Assembly: GCA_965205365.1 (NCBI GenBank)
Contig: CBDBGT010000007.1
Coordinates: 1-64,000, forward strand
DNA from: JALZUR01 sp965205365
GTDB lineage: Bacteria; Bdellovibrionota; Bdellovibrionia; Bdellovibrionales; UBA1609
DNA: 64,000 bases
Direction: 5' to 3'
The translations under genes and the position numbers were made by a program. Under the pieces are notes generated by a model. It was not told where the DNA came from. It made no database searches and worked only from the letters and a program-made list of their open reading frames with translations. Each line of letters begins with the position of its first letter. The first letter of the stretch is position 1. Of the stretch, positions 45,906-55,328 are shown piece after piece.

Positions 45906-47951
45906 TTAAATAAGTTGATCTCTTTTAAGTAACGCATCTACAGACGGTTTACGTCCACGAAACTTAATGTAGAGTTCTTCAGGGTGCTCAGTACCGCCTC
46001 GTTCTAAAATATGTTTTTTAAAAGACTTAGCTACTTTAGGGTTAAAGATCCCTTCTTCTTGAAAGTATTCAAAAGCATCTGCATCTAAAACCTCTGCCCA
46101 TTTATAACTATAATAACCTGCTGAGTACCCACCGGTAAAAATATGTCCAAAAGAACATGAAAAATTCGTCCCTTCAATTTTATCTAAAAGTTTTAAATCT
46201 TTTTCTATCTCAAATTCAAAATCAAGAACGTTTGTAATTTCACCAGGATCAACAGTATGCCATTTCATATCAAGCAAGCTAAAAATAAGCTGTCGAACAT
46301 TTCCATAGCCAGTTTGAAAAACTTGTGCATTTTTAAGTTTTTCAATAAGCTTTTTAGGTATAACTTCTCCAGTTTTATAGTGATAAGCAAATAGGTTTAA
46401 CGATTCCTCTTCTAGGGTCCAATTTTCCATGATTTGTGAAGGCAGCTCCACAAAATCCCAATAAACACTTGTTCCAGACAACGACCTATAAGTACATTGT
46501 GAAAGAAGGTCGTGTAAAGCATGGCCAAACTCATGAAATAACGTTCTAACTTCGTTATACGTAAGTAAGGAAGGTTTATTTGGCGTTGGTTTTGTAAAGT
46601 TACACACAATACTCACATGTGGTCGTCTAATTTTATTTTTAAAAAGACCTTGTGATCTAAATCTAGTGCACCATGCACCAGATCGCTTTGATGCTCTTGG
46701 GAAAAAATCTGTATAAAAAATACCAATAAAATCATTTCCACTGTGCACTTTAAAAGTTCTAACATCTTCATGGTATTTAGATACGTCAAAAGTTTCTTCA
46801 AATGTAACACCATAAAGTTTTTTTGCATGAAGAAACGCTCCATTTAGAATTTTTTCTAAAGAAAAGTAAGGCTTTGTTTCTTCATCACTAATATTGTATT
46901 TTTTTTGCTTTAATTTTTCAGAGTAATACGCAAAATCCCAAGGTTTAAACTCTGTAAGACTATCCATCTTATTAGCAAAACCCTTAACTTCTTGAACTTC
47001 TTTTTTTGCTTTATCAAAACTATATTTTTTAAAATTATCTAAAAATTCATAAACATTTTTAGGGTTTTTAGCCATTCGATCTTCTAATACATACTCCGCA
47101 TAATTATTAAACCCTAAAAGATTAGCCTTTTTATACCGTAGTTTTACAATCTCTAAAACATTTTCTTGATTTGAAAACTCTCCCTCTACAGCTTTTGTTG
47201 CGTTTGCAATATAAAACATCTTCCTAATTTCTCTATTTGAATTGTACTTCATTATTTGAATTAAGCTTGGGTGCTGTAATGAAAAAGCATAGGTTCCTTC
47301 TGGAAGGTTTTTTTCATTAGCTTCATCTTTTGCTGCTTCTATTGCTGATTCAGGTAGCCCGCTAAGGTCATTTATATTTGTAGTGCTCCACTGAAAAGAA
47401 TTTGTAGCAGACAAAACGTTTTTAGAAAACCTTGGAGATAAAACAGAAAGCTTAGAGTCTATCTGAATAAGCTTTTCTTTATCATCATGGTTAAGATTTG
47501 CTCCATTTTTTATAAAAGATTTATAACTTTTTTCTAAAAGCATTTTTTGCTCTGAATTTAATTTGTTAGACTTATAATCATTATCATAAACAGCCTTAAC
47601 TCTTTTAAAAAGGTCCGGATTAAGTAAAATTTCATTTGAATGATCAGCTAAAACTGGAGAAAACTTTTCAACTATGTTTTGAATACCATCGTTAGTGTGG
47701 CCACTAAAAAGACAAAATACAATTAAAAGAACTGAATCAAGATTTTCTTCTGCAGTTTCTAAGGCCACGAGTGTGTTGTCAAAGGTAGGGGCCTTGGTGT
47801 TGGCAACAAGTCCTTTAATATTTGCTTTAGCCTCATCAATGGCCTTAGCAATTGCAGCCTCAAGCTCTTTAAGGTCTAAATGAGCAAAATCAAATGTCTC
47901 AAATTTATTATCAGGTACTTTAAAGTATTTATGCCCCATAGGTTTCTCCAA
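45906..47951 (-). CDS. M3-family oligopeptidase (PrlC/Dcp-like)
   Basis: 681-aa cytosolic zinc metallopeptidase. TLFHEFGHALHDLLSQCTYR (about residues 465-484) contains the HExxH-type zinc site (HEFGH), with the third ligand Glu in the DFVELPSQIMENW segment 25-30 residues later. WDFAYYSEKLKQKKYNI and GIFYTDFFPRASKRSGAW are also typical. No signal peptide is seen. This family trims oligopeptides, including cleaved signal peptides. Length fits oligopeptidase A. I cannot separate PrlC from Dcp subgroups by eye. Confidence 0.92.
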   Translation of the reverse strand: MEKPMGHKYFKVPDNKFETFDFAHLDLKELEAAIAKAIDEAKANIKGLVANTKAPTFDNTLVALETAEENLDSVLLIVFCLFSGHTNDGIQNIVEKFSPVLADHSNEILLNPDLFKRVKAVYDNDYKSNKLNSEQKMLLEKSYKSFIKNGANLNHDDKEKLIQIDSKLSVLSPRFSKNVLSATNSFQWSTTNINDLSGLPESAIEAAKDEANEKNLPEGTYAFSLQHPSLIQIMKYNSNREIRKMFYIANATKAVEGEFSNQENVLEIVKLRYKKANLLGFNNYAEYVLEDRMAKNPKNVYEFLDNFKKYSFDKAKKEVQEVKGFANKMDSLTEFKPWDFAYYSEKLKQKKYNISDEETKPYFSLEKILNGAFLHAKKLYGVTFEETFDVSKYHEDVRTFKVHSGNDFIGIFYTDFFPRASKRSGAWCTRFRSQGLFKNKIRRPHVSIVCNFTKPTPNKPSLLTYNEVRTLFHEFGHALHDLLSQCTYRSLSGTSVYWDFVELPSQIMENWTLEEESLNLFAYHYKTGEVIPKKLIEKLKNAQVFQTGYGNVRQLIFSLLDMKWHTVDPGEITNVLDFEFEIEKDLKLLDKIEGTNFSCSFGHIFTGGYSAGYYSYKWAEVLDADAFEYFQEEGIFNPKVAKSFKKHILERGGTEHPEELYIKFRGRKPSVDALLKRDQLI

Positions 47952-48032
47952 TGTTAATATAATGGAAAAACCTTACCATACGCTCTTTATTTTCGGCAGG
48001 AATAAGGTCTTAAATTGCAGCTCTGTATAAAA

Positions 48033-48530
48033 TTATGGATAGTAAATAGGCTTTGTTGGATTTAAAGAAGGTCTACACCCTGTAATATCCATATTGTACT
48101 GCTCTCCAGCGCATTCTCCCACATTAGGCTGTGTAAAACCATGAAAATCAACTTGAGCAAAGGCAGGGTTAACACTTGAACAGTGACTGAAACTTCCATT
48201 TTGAAAAACAGGAAGTTGACCGACTTTAGGGCACATATCTTTATAATGCCACCCAAAATCTATATGAAAACCAACACCAATGCTTCCATGAACAATGGCA
48301 TAGGGTTGATAACCAAGGCTTGGATCATACTCACCTAAATAAGGGCAGTCTAGATTTCCAGGTATACCAACAGGAAGGCTTTGATTGCCACACTCAACAG
48401 GGTCTGTGTAAATTTTAGTTCTTCCATTAGAAGAGCTGTTACCTGAACACCCCATTAGGCTAAATAAACTAAAAACCACTACACCTAGATTTAAAGTCAT
48501 AAGTTTTTTAAAGTCTCTTGTCTTATTCAT
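48033..48530 (-). CDS. Lipoprotein of unknown function
   Basis: 165 aa. Signal with lipobox LMGC (MTLNLGVVVFSLFSLMGCSG). The mature part has many Cys, Gly, Pro and aromatic residues (DPVECGNQSLPVGIPGNLDC, GVGFHIDFGWHYKDMCPK), suggesting a compact disulfide-stabilised outer-membrane or periplasmic protein. AGGAGG lies seven bases before ATG 48530. A 24-codon frame (48601 to 48527) ends in an ATGA overlap with this start and could be a leader peptide, but the strong ribosome site makes it unnecessary. Family not recognised. Confidence 0.6.
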   Translation of the reverse strand: MNKTRDFKKLMTLNLGVVVFSLFSLMGCSGNSSSNGRTKIYTDPVECGNQSLPVGIPGNLDCPYLGEYDPSLGYQPYAIVHGSIGVGFHIDFGWHYKDMCPKVGQLPVFQNGSFSHCSSVNPAFAQVDFHGFTQPNVGECAGEQYNMDITGCRPSLNPTKPIYYP

Positions 48531-48695
48531 AATAGACCTCCTTTAGCTTTATGAACATAAGTAATACAAGAACTGGGCCTATCTCTTTGGGCTGAAACCA
48601 TAAAAAAACCCTCTTTTGAAAAAATTTTAGTAAATAACTTTTTATAGTGACAAATTTTGTTACAATGGCCACCCCCTTTGTGAAATTGACTCCTA

Positions 48696-50177
48696 GGTTC
48701 ACCGTTATCTAGAAGGGTGTGATCCATGCCAACAAGCCTAAAGTCCTGAAAAAGATAAACAAGCTCCCTCCACACAATTAAAATTTGGTTACTAAATAAA
48801 CTAAATTGTCGGAGGATTAAATGGAGCTATTTGAAAAGTTAATCGTAAAATCACTAGGTCTTCAAGGTGTAAAATTAGAAAACTGGGAGGCTTGTGATAA
48901 AGAGTTAAAACTAGTCCTTTACGCAAAACAAGATCGTGAAAATGTAGGCTGTAATCAATGTGGCTGCCAAATATCTCATGTCCATGAGTGGAAGCTTCGA
49001 AAAATTAAAGCTTCTCCAATAGGCTCATATGAAGAGGTGTGGATTTACTTAAAACAGCTTCGAGGGCACTGCTTAATGTGTGATGATAAAGTCAGATCAG
49101 CTGGTGTTGATTTTACTCACCCTAATTTTGAAAACTTAACTTACTCACTTGTAGAAAAAGCAGGACGTCTTTGTGAAGAGATGACTTGTGAGTCAGTTGC
49201 TAGAATTTTAAGAATGAACCCCAAGACTGTGTGGAATTTGGATCAGTACCGGATGAAGCAAATAAAACCTCTTTTAAGCTATGCTGAAAGAAAGTTAGAT
49301 TTAGAGCAGATGTCATCTGATGAGGTGCACTTTAGAACTATTTTTGGAAAGAAGTCTTGTGACAAGAATACGATTAAGTTCATCACAAATTTAGTCTGTA
49401 CGAAGATGAGAAAGGTGCTCTCAAATGCAATGGGCAGAAAGGGTCCAAGCTTACTTAATTGTTTAAAGGTATTAACAAAAGAGCAGCTAGATAAGATCAA
49501 GTTTTTTGCAGTTGATATGCATGATGCTTTTATTGAGGCTGTGATAGGTAAATGTGAGAATGCTAAGGTCTGTGTTGATAGGTTCCATGTTGCAGAAGGG
49601 CTAAATAATTTTTTTGATGATGTGAGAAAATTTGAGTTTAAAAAAGCTAAAGAAAATGAAGATAAGTTTTTAATGGATGTGCTAGCACCTCATAAAAGAT
49701 ATATTTTAGTGGAGCGTGAGAAGAATTTATCTAAAGGAGATTTTACTAAATTAGAGAGGCTTTTAGATGTGAATAAGAACATTTTTAAAGCTTCAGTTTT
49801 AGTTGAGCACTTCCATAAAGTTTTAGATCAAAAGAATGTAAAAGACTTTAGAAAAGCTCTGGTTCTTTGGTACCGATATGCAAGAGAGTCAAAATTAAAG
49901 CCCTTTTTGAAATTTGCAAAAACCTTAAGAAAGTACAGAGGTTACATTGAAGGATATATTATGTCTGGGCTCACAACAGCAGTAAGTGAAGGCTTAAACA
50001 ACAAGATTAAAGTGCTTAGAAGGATGGGCTATGGTTACACAAACCCAGAGTCATTTATGCACAAAATACTGCAGCGATGTGGACTTTTAAACTCAAATTA
50101 CATCAATACTTCAAGTTGGTACTGGCCACCTCAAATGAGATTGGCACAAACTACACCCTTCTAGATAACGGAGAGGC
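48696..50177 (+). mobile_element. ISL3-family insertion sequence, copy 2
   Basis: 1482 bp, same ends as copy 1, flanked by the 9-bp direct repeat TGACTCCTA (48687-48695, 50178-50186). It lies upstream of the lipoprotein gene on the other strand. The 150 bases after it hold no recognisable gene. Confidence 0.93.
48821..50164 (+). CDS. ISL3-family transposase (copy 2)
   Basis: 447 aa, identical in translation to the copy at 25551-26894 except for Pro in place of Ser in RKGPSLLN. The zinc ribbon, HTH and DDE motifs (MSSDEVHF, FAVDMHDAF, TTAVSEGLN) are unchanged and the frame is open. Such near-identity implies recent transposition within this genome. Confidence 0.94.
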   Translation: MELFEKLIVKSLGLQGVKLENWEACDKELKLVLYAKQDRENVGCNQCGCQISHVHEWKLRKIKASPIGSYEEVWIYLKQLRGHCLMCDDKVRSAGVDFTHPNFENLTYSLVEKAGRLCEEMTCESVARILRMNPKTVWNLDQYRMKQIKPLLSYAERKLDLEQMSSDEVHFRTIFGKKSCDKNTIKFITNLVCTKMRKVLSNAMGRKGPSLLNCLKVLTKEQLDKIKFFAVDMHDAFIEAVIGKCENAKVCVDRFHVAEGLNNFFDDVRKFEFKKAKENEDKFLMDVLAPHKRYILVEREKNLSKGDFTKLERLLDVNKNIFKASVLVEHFHKVLDQKNVKDFRKALVLWYRYARESKLKPFLKFAKTLRKYRGYIEGYIMSGLTTAVSEGLNNKIKVLRRMGYGYTNPESFMHKILQRCGLLNSNYINTSSWYWPPQMRLAQTTPF

Positions 50178-50332
50178 TGACTCCTATTAAGATTGCCTTC
50201 TAAAATTAGTGGAGGACCTAAAGCCTAAGATGTTGAAACCTGAGGCTGCTGATCTAGCCACTTAGAAGTCTCTTTTATATAAGATTTTCTTATTATAAAG
50301 GAGTTTTGTATAAATGAAAAAGACATTGCCTC

Positions 50333-50513
50333 AAGTTCTATACCTATTTTTATGGAATAAAGAAACGTATTTCTTTAAAAAGTAATGAAAGCAGTAATGC
50401 AATTAAGAAATAAAAAGCCCTTTAATAAAAACTATGTACTAAAAATCTCACCTAAAGCTTTTTTAGGCCAAGTTACAGTTCTTAAAAAATACATAGCTTT
50501 TAAAAGTTTTTCT
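50333..50513 (+). repeat. 181-bp direct repeat, left copy, abutting IS1634-family element
   Basis: The sequence from AAGTTCTATACC to AAAAGTTTTTCT is repeated without visible change at 52380-52560. It contains, on the minus strand, the last 27 codons of the trmH-like gene and its downstream flank. It touches the IS left end exactly. Confidence 0.93.
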
Positions 50514-52379
50514 CCTGACTTCGACACTCCTGTTAAAAAGCCCCTCTTGAGTTCAAATATACGCACCAGAGAAGGTTAAAAAGTCTAAAACTCAAAATGT
50601 AGTGACCCCTTTTTTTTCTTTACAAGTATTTTTAGGCTAGTAATTTTAATAGCCATGTTTATTCGAGAAGTAAAAAAACCAAACGGAAGTGTTTCAATTA
50701 GAATAGTTGAATCTACTCGAGTAAAAAATAAAGTTATTCAAAAAGTCATTAGAACTCTGGGACAACACAAGGATGCAAGAGAAATAGCCATTATTAAGAA
50801 AGCAGCACAGGACTTAATAATAGAGCTAAAAAACACAAGAAACCCAGCCCTTCCTGGAATGGAAGAAACTGTGCACTCCACGACTTGCACAAAAAAAGCC
50901 AGCACAAGAAACCCAGAGCTAGTGGATATAAAGAATCTATCTGAGCAAGGTCGTGTTAACCAAGGCATTCACACAGTTTTAGGCAAAGTTTATAATCAAA
51001 TGAACTTTAACGATATCATAAAAAACACAAAAAAAGATGATGAGTGGAACTCTATTCTTCAAGATTGTGTTTTAGCAAGAATCTCTAGGCCGCAGAGTAA
51101 AAGAAAAACAGCAGATAGCTTAAAAAAAGTTTTCTCAAAACCCCTTCCTCTTCATAAGATATACCGTATGATGGACAGAGTTTTTCTAAACGAAGAAAGA
51201 CTAAAATCAAAAGTCTTAAATTCCACTCTAAACCTTTTTAATGACCAGGTTGACGTTATGTTCTTTGATGTCACAACGCTATATTTTGAAAGCTTTACTT
51301 CAGATGAACTTAGAGCCAATGGTTTTAGTAAGGATGCTAAGTTTAAAGAAACTCAAGTTGTTCTCGCCTTGGTTACAAACTCACAGGGACACCCAGTAAC
51401 TTATGAGCTTTTTCCTGGCAACACTTATGAGGGCAACACATTAATAGAGATAGTTAAAAACTTAAAAACCCGTTTTAATGTAAATCAAGTTACCCTTGTG
51501 GCTGATAGAGGTATGTTTAATGAGGCAAACTTAGTTTTACTAGAAGCTGAAAACATTCATTATATTGTGGGGGCTAAGTTAAAATCTTTACCAAAGAATT
51601 TAAAAGAAGAAATCTGTCATAAAAACTTTAAACCCCATGTGGTGAGCAATGAACTGCAGTGGGTTAGAGAGTTTGAGCACAAGAAAAGAAGGCTTGTTGT
51701 TGGGTATTCTAATAAAAGAGCTTATAAAGATGCATTTGACCGGGAAAAGATAATTGTTCGTCTTTTAAAGAAAGCCAAAGATGGAAAACTTAAAGCAAGT
51801 GACCTTATAACTAATTATGGAACGAAAAAGTACCTTAAGTCTTTTAAGGGGGATGTAGAGGTTGATAAGTGTAAGATTAGTAGAGACGCTCAGTGGGATG
51901 GTTTTCATGGTGTCATTACAAATCTTGAAGACAAGTCTGCAGCTGAAGTTTTAGAGCGTTATAGAGGGCTGTGGAAAATAGAACAAGCGTTTAGAATAAG
52001 TAAGACAGATTTAAAGATGCGACCTATTTTTCATTGGAAGTCTGAGAGGATTAAGGCTCATATTGGAATTTGTTTTCTAGCATATGCAATTGTTTGTAGA
52101 GTAAATAAGCTTATTAAGGAAAACCAATTAGAGTTTAGTTTTTTAGATCTTAAAGAGGAGTTAAATAGAGATGAGTACAGTGTTTTAAAAGACTCTAGTA
52201 CGGGGCGATTTTATGAGCTTGTATCTAAGACTACTCCTGTTTTAAAGAAAATTTACCAAGTTTTAAACCTTAAGAGAAAGGACTGTATTCGCCTAGTTAA
52301 AGAGCAAATGTAGTGACCCCAGCAAAATCTAAGCGCTTGATTTTATTAGCTTTATGCGCCGTGTTGTGTCGAAGTCAGG
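50514..52379 (+). mobile_element. IS1634-family insertion sequence
   Basis: 1866 bp. The ends are a perfect 14-bp inverted repeat CCTGACTTCGACAC (50514-50527) / GTGTCGAAGTCAGG (52366-52379). It is flanked on both sides by a 181-bp direct repeat, a long duplication of the sort reported for IS1634 and IS1549. Inside, AAATGTAGTGACCCC occurs twice (50595-50609, 52306-52320) on either side of the transposase. Confidence 0.9.
50655..52313 (+). CDS. IS1634-family transposase
   Basis: 552 aa. N-terminal IREVKKPNGSVSIRIVEST and IRTLGQHKD are typical of IS1634. DDE blocks: VDVMFFDVTTLYFES (Asp), HPVTYELFPGNTYEG, QVTLVADRGMFNEAN (Asp) and LERYRGLWKIEQAFRISKTD (Y-x-R-x-I-E-x-F-x-K, carrying the Glu), then ERIKAHIGICFLAYAI. 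ATG 50655 gives the family N-terminus. The frame is complete, so the element may be active. It is distinct from the IS4-like transposase at 30191. Confidence 0.94.
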   Translation: MFIREVKKPNGSVSIRIVESTRVKNKVIQKVIRTLGQHKDAREIAIIKKAAQDLIIELKNTRNPALPGMEETVHSTTCTKKASTRNPELVDIKNLSEQGRVNQGIHTVLGKVYNQMNFNDIIKNTKKDDEWNSILQDCVLARISRPQSKRKTADSLKKVFSKPLPLHKIYRMMDRVFLNEERLKSKVLNSTLNLFNDQVDVMFFDVTTLYFESFTSDELRANGFSKDAKFKETQVVLALVTNSQGHPVTYELFPGNTYEGNTLIEIVKNLKTRFNVNQVTLVADRGMFNEANLVLLEAENIHYIVGAKLKSLPKNLKEEICHKNFKPHVVSNELQWVREFEHKKRRLVVGYSNKRAYKDAFDREKIIVRLLKKAKDGKLKASDLITNYGTKKYLKSFKGDVEVDKCKISRDAQWDGFHGVITNLEDKSAAEVLERYRGLWKIEQAFRISKTDLKMRPIFHWKSERIKAHIGICFLAYAIVCRVNKLIKENQLEFSFLDLKEELNRDEYSVLKDSSTGRFYELVSKTTPVLKKIYQVLNLKRKDCIRLVKEQM

Positions 52380-52560
52380 AAGTTCTATACCTATTTTTAT
52401 GGAATAAAGAAACGTATTTCTTTAAAAAGTAATGAAAGCAGTAATGCAATTAAGAAATAAAAAGCCCTTTAATAAAAACTATGTACTAAAAATCTCACCT
52501 AAAGCTTTTTTAGGCCAAGTTACAGTTCTTAAAAAATACATAGCTTTTAAAAGTTTTTCT
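52380..52560 (+). repeat. 181-bp direct repeat, right copy
   Basis: Matches 50333-50513 base for base by eye. It starts immediately after the IS right end and continues into the trmH-like gene, whose intact 3' end (stop at 52479) it supplies. Confidence 0.93.
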
Positions 52561-53174
52561 TCTTCTTTTTGAATTTTAGGAGGATTTTTTAAAAAAGCTC
52601 TCTGAAAACTCAAAGCCCCTGCAACTGAAATGTTAAAACTTTGTGTAAAGCCCGCCATGGGAAGCAAAACATTTCCATGAGTAAGAGCCAGTGCATCTTC
52701 ACTAACACCATCTCTTTCATTTCCAAAAATAACAGCTGTTTTTTCCTTTAAATTTAATTCATCAAATTCAACAGCTTTTTTAGATAAATGTGTTGTATAA
52801 ACTCTATAACCATCTGCTTTAAGCTTTAAAATACAATCTTTTGTATTGGTCCACTCAGACACATCAAGCCACTTGTCTGCACCTTGAGTTACTCTCTGGG
52901 ATTCTTTAAAATCTTTATTTATTTTAATAATATGAAACCTATAGAATCCAAATGCTTCTGCACTTCTCATTACAGCACTAACATTACCCCTGTCATAAAT
53001 ATTTTCCAAAACAGGAACAAAGTAAGAGCTTCTTTGAGACAAGATTTTTTGAATTCTTTCTTTCCTCTCATCTGTTATAAACTCATTTAACTTTTCTATT
53101 ACAATTTCTGGAAAAACCTCAAACCCAATTTGTTTATTAAAAATTTTTTTAGTTTCCCAATTAATCTGCATCAC
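52479..53174 (-). CDS. TrmH/SpoU-family RNA 2'-O-methyltransferase
   Basis: 231 aa. SPOUT motifs: motif 1 YDRGNVSAVMRSAEAFG (Asn and Arg), motif 2 TAVIFGNERDGVS, motif 3 LPMAGFTQSFNISVAGALSF. The basic N-terminus RKERIQKILSQRSSYFVPVL and C-terminal helical tail are like TrmH, which methylates G18 of tRNA. The target here cannot be fixed by sequence. The start overlaps the speE stop by four bases, so the two are coupled. Its last 27 codons were duplicated when an IS1634-family element inserted downstream, but the gene is intact. Confidence 0.88.
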   Translation of the reverse strand: MMQINWETKKIFNKQIGFEVFPEIVIEKLNEFITDERKERIQKILSQRSSYFVPVLENIYDRGNVSAVMRSAEAFGFYRFHIIKINKDFKESQRVTQGADKWLDVSEWTNTKDCILKLKADGYRVYTTHLSKKAVEFDELNLKEKTAVIFGNERDGVSEDALALTHGNVLLPMAGFTQSFNISVAGALSFQRAFLKNPPKIQKEEEKLLKAMYFLRTVTWPKKALGEIFST

Positions 53175-54028
53175 TTTAAGTACTTTTTTAGTTCATTTTT
53201 TTGAAACTGAGGTAGAGCAAAGGCTGCTTTATGGAGCTGTTGATTATAATACTTTAGGCCTTTAGATATTTTATGAGAAAGAGGCTTTGCGTCTAAAATA
53301 GGGTCTTGTGTTTTTGAAGCAAAAGAAAAGGACCATAAACCTCCCGGGTAAGTAATATTTGAATAATTGTAAATAGCAGTTTTATCAAATAACTTAGCCT
53401 TAATTGCTAAAAGTTTTTTCTGCATTTCTAATGCTAAAAACGGGCCTTCACACTGTGAAACTACAATGCCACTTTCTCTAAGGCAGGCCTTAACATCACT
53501 ATAAAAAGCTACATCAAATAAAGGCGCCGCTGGCCCAATGGGGTCTGTGGAGTCCACTAAGATTATATCAAATTTCTTAGTTGTTTCTTTCACATATTTT
53601 AAACCATCTTCAACAATCAACTCTAGCCTTGGATTGTCTAATTCACATGAGGTAAGTTTAATGTGTTCCTTACATGCTTCAATTACACAAGGGTCAATTT
53701 CAACCATTACAAGCTCTTTAACAGAATCATGTTTTAAAACTTCTCTGGCTGTGCCACCATCTCCACCACCAACAATTAAAACTGTTTCCGGGTTAGGGTG
53801 AGAAGACATTGGAACATGAGCAATCATTTCATGATAAACAAACTCATCTCTTTCAGACGTCATTAAAAGCCCATCATTAAATAATACTTTGCCTAAATGT
53901 TCTGTTAAAATCACATCAATTTTTTGAAAATTACTTTCTTTTGAGTACAAAGTTTTTTTAACTTTATAATTCATTTTATAAACATCATTAAAATTTTCAC
54001 TTACCCAAATATCTACGCCTTCTTTCAT
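53171..54028 (-). CDS. speE: Spermidine synthase
   Basis: About 285 aa from ATG 54028; the longer frame from 54094 would overlap the preceding gene by 41 bases and adds unfamiliar sequence. Transfers aminopropyl from decarboxylated SAM to putrescine. Motifs: NFQKIDVILTEHLGKVLFND, SERDEFVYHEMIAHVPM, VLIVGGGDGGTAREVLKHDS, LVMVEIDPCVIEACKEHI, FDIILVDSTDPIGPAAPLFD (catalytic Asp) and YPGGLWSFSFASK. It follows the SAM decarboxylase gene, which makes its substrate. Confidence 0.94.
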   Translation of the reverse strand: MKEGVDIWVSENFNDVYKMNYKVKKTLYSKESNFQKIDVILTEHLGKVLFNDGLLMTSERDEFVYHEMIAHVPMSSHPNPETVLIVGGGDGGTAREVLKHDSVKELVMVEIDPCVIEACKEHIKLTSCELDNPRLELIVEDGLKYVKETTKKFDIILVDSTDPIGPAAPLFDVAFYSDVKACLRESGIVVSQCEGPFLALEMQKKLLAIKAKLFDKTAIYNYSNITYPGGLWSFSFASKTQDPILDAKPLSHKISKGLKYYNQQLHKAAFALPQFQKNELKKYLK

Positions 54029-54053
54029 ATTGACTATCTCTTTTTCCTTAAGG

Positions 54054-55007
54054 TTAAACTGTAAATGGTTTAGTATAAATATTTTGTTTATCATAAAAAT
54101 GGCTGTATAAAATATTATAACCAGACTCTGTTTCTAATTTAGAAACCTGTTTCACTTCATATTTCTCAAAATCCATATCCAAACTCTCATCTTCTTGAGA
54201 AAATAAAATAATATCATATGAAACAGGCTTATAAAGATACAAAAGTTTTTCCACTATCTTAATTGCTTTTTTAACATCTACCTGATCAAGTTCAAAACTT
54301 ACATAGCTTTCAAAACCCTGAGGAGTGACATGCATTGTTGCATATTGATCACCATTTAAAGCATTAAAAGAAAAACCCTCTGGTTTAAAAAAATATGAAT
54401 CAAACTTAAATTCAAATAAAATTTCTTTTAATGAACTTAATACTTTTTCTTGAAGAGCGGGATCATTCATAAAAAAATTTTTAAATTCTCCTTGAAGACC
54501 ATACATAAGCAATTCAAGAGTGTTTACTTTTGTACTACTTTTATTTTCATTAAAATAATTATTAAAAATATGCACATGATGATCATCTTTTCGACCAAGC
54601 CTATGGGTACTGCCACCTAAGATTTTTTTTAAACAAATCATATCATCTAAAGCTGATGATTTTTGAAGACTTGGCTCATACTCATTCTTTCTTTCATAAA
54701 AAACCTCTTCCAATAAGTCTTTCCCAAATGTAGAAACCAAATACTCTACAGCTGCTATAAGCCTTGTTGTCCCACATGTGATTAAAATAATTCTATTTTT
54801 CCAAACAAAAAGACTTGATTCAGAAAGCAAAAATGCTTTACAGGTTTTAGACTCAATGGAAGATAAAATCTTTGCCCTTACTAAGCTCACAAGGTCATTC
54901 CAAAAGGCATAAGGTTTTTTAAGTAAATTCCCCACCTCAGCTTTAAAAACAAGCTCTAGTTTTTTCTCTGGGCCTTCAAAAAAATAATTCTCATTCATAA
55001 CCAACAT
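54054..55007 (-). CDS. S-adenosylmethionine decarboxylase proenzyme, class 2 (eukaryote-type)
   Basis: 317 aa. Makes decarboxylated SAM for spermidine synthesis. The sequence follows the eukaryotic family, not bacterial SpeD/SpeH: NYFFEGPEKKLELVF (the two Glu), FLLSESSLFVW (residues 60-69; processing Glu63-Ser64, where Ser64 would become pyruvoyl), ILITCGTTRLI (active-site Cys78), GGSTHRLGRKDDHHV, and GFSFNALNGDQYATMHVTPQ, then GFESYVSFELD (the Ser and His used in processing). Length is close to the about 330 aa of animal enzymes. speE lies 25 bp downstream. The bacterial class 1 enzymes are about 115-265 aa and have different motifs. Confidence 0.9.
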   Translation of the reverse strand: MLVMNENYFFEGPEKKLELVFKAEVGNLLKKPYAFWNDLVSLVRAKILSSIESKTCKAFLLSESSLFVWKNRIILITCGTTRLIAAVEYLVSTFGKDLLEEVFYERKNEYEPSLQKSSALDDMICLKKILGGSTHRLGRKDDHHVHIFNNYFNENKSSTKVNTLELLMYGLQGEFKNFFMNDPALQEKVLSSLKEILFEFKFDSYFFKPEGFSFNALNGDQYATMHVTPQGFESYVSFELDQVDVKKAIKIVEKLLYLYKPVSYDIILFSQEDESLDMDFEKYEVKQVSKLETESGYNILYSHFYDKQNIYTKPFTV

Positions 55008-55328
55008 GGATACCTAGACTTAATTCTTGAGGCAATAAAAAAGACTCTTAAAATGTAGAAAATATGAAGATTTAAGTGATCATCCCCATATAAAATAAAT
55101 TTAGTAACATGATAAACGCTATAAAAAACACTCCCTAACCCCACAAACTCCTCCTCCTCTAAGCCTGTTAAAACATGTGTTTAGAGAACAAATTTCAATG
55201 CTCACTTAATTATAAACACTCTCATTTATCTAAATTTATTATAAAAAAAAGAGGTTTAAATTTTTTAGTCCACACACCTTTTCCCTTAAACGCTTTCTTA
55301 AACTTTATAAAAAAAGGAAGTCGATTTT
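55008..55328. other. About 320-bp AT-rich spacer
   Basis: No gene seen on either strand. It must hold the promoter of the SAM decarboxylase operon (right-to-left) and any terminator of the acyl-CoA dehydrogenase gene. I see no clear hairpin with T-run, only a short palindrome, AAACATGTGTTT, near 55170. Confidence 0.5.

Noticed and set aside
48527..48775. 82-codon minus-strand frame reaching into ISL3
   Set aside because: It crosses the IS border and target repeat, so it cannot be an ancestral gene. Only the last 24 codons could be a leader peptide, and the lipoprotein already has a strong ribosome site.
50385..50579. 64-codon plus-strand frame in the 181-bp repeat and IS left end
   Set aside because: It is antisense to the end of the trmH-like gene and then runs into the IS inverted repeat; composition follows from those.
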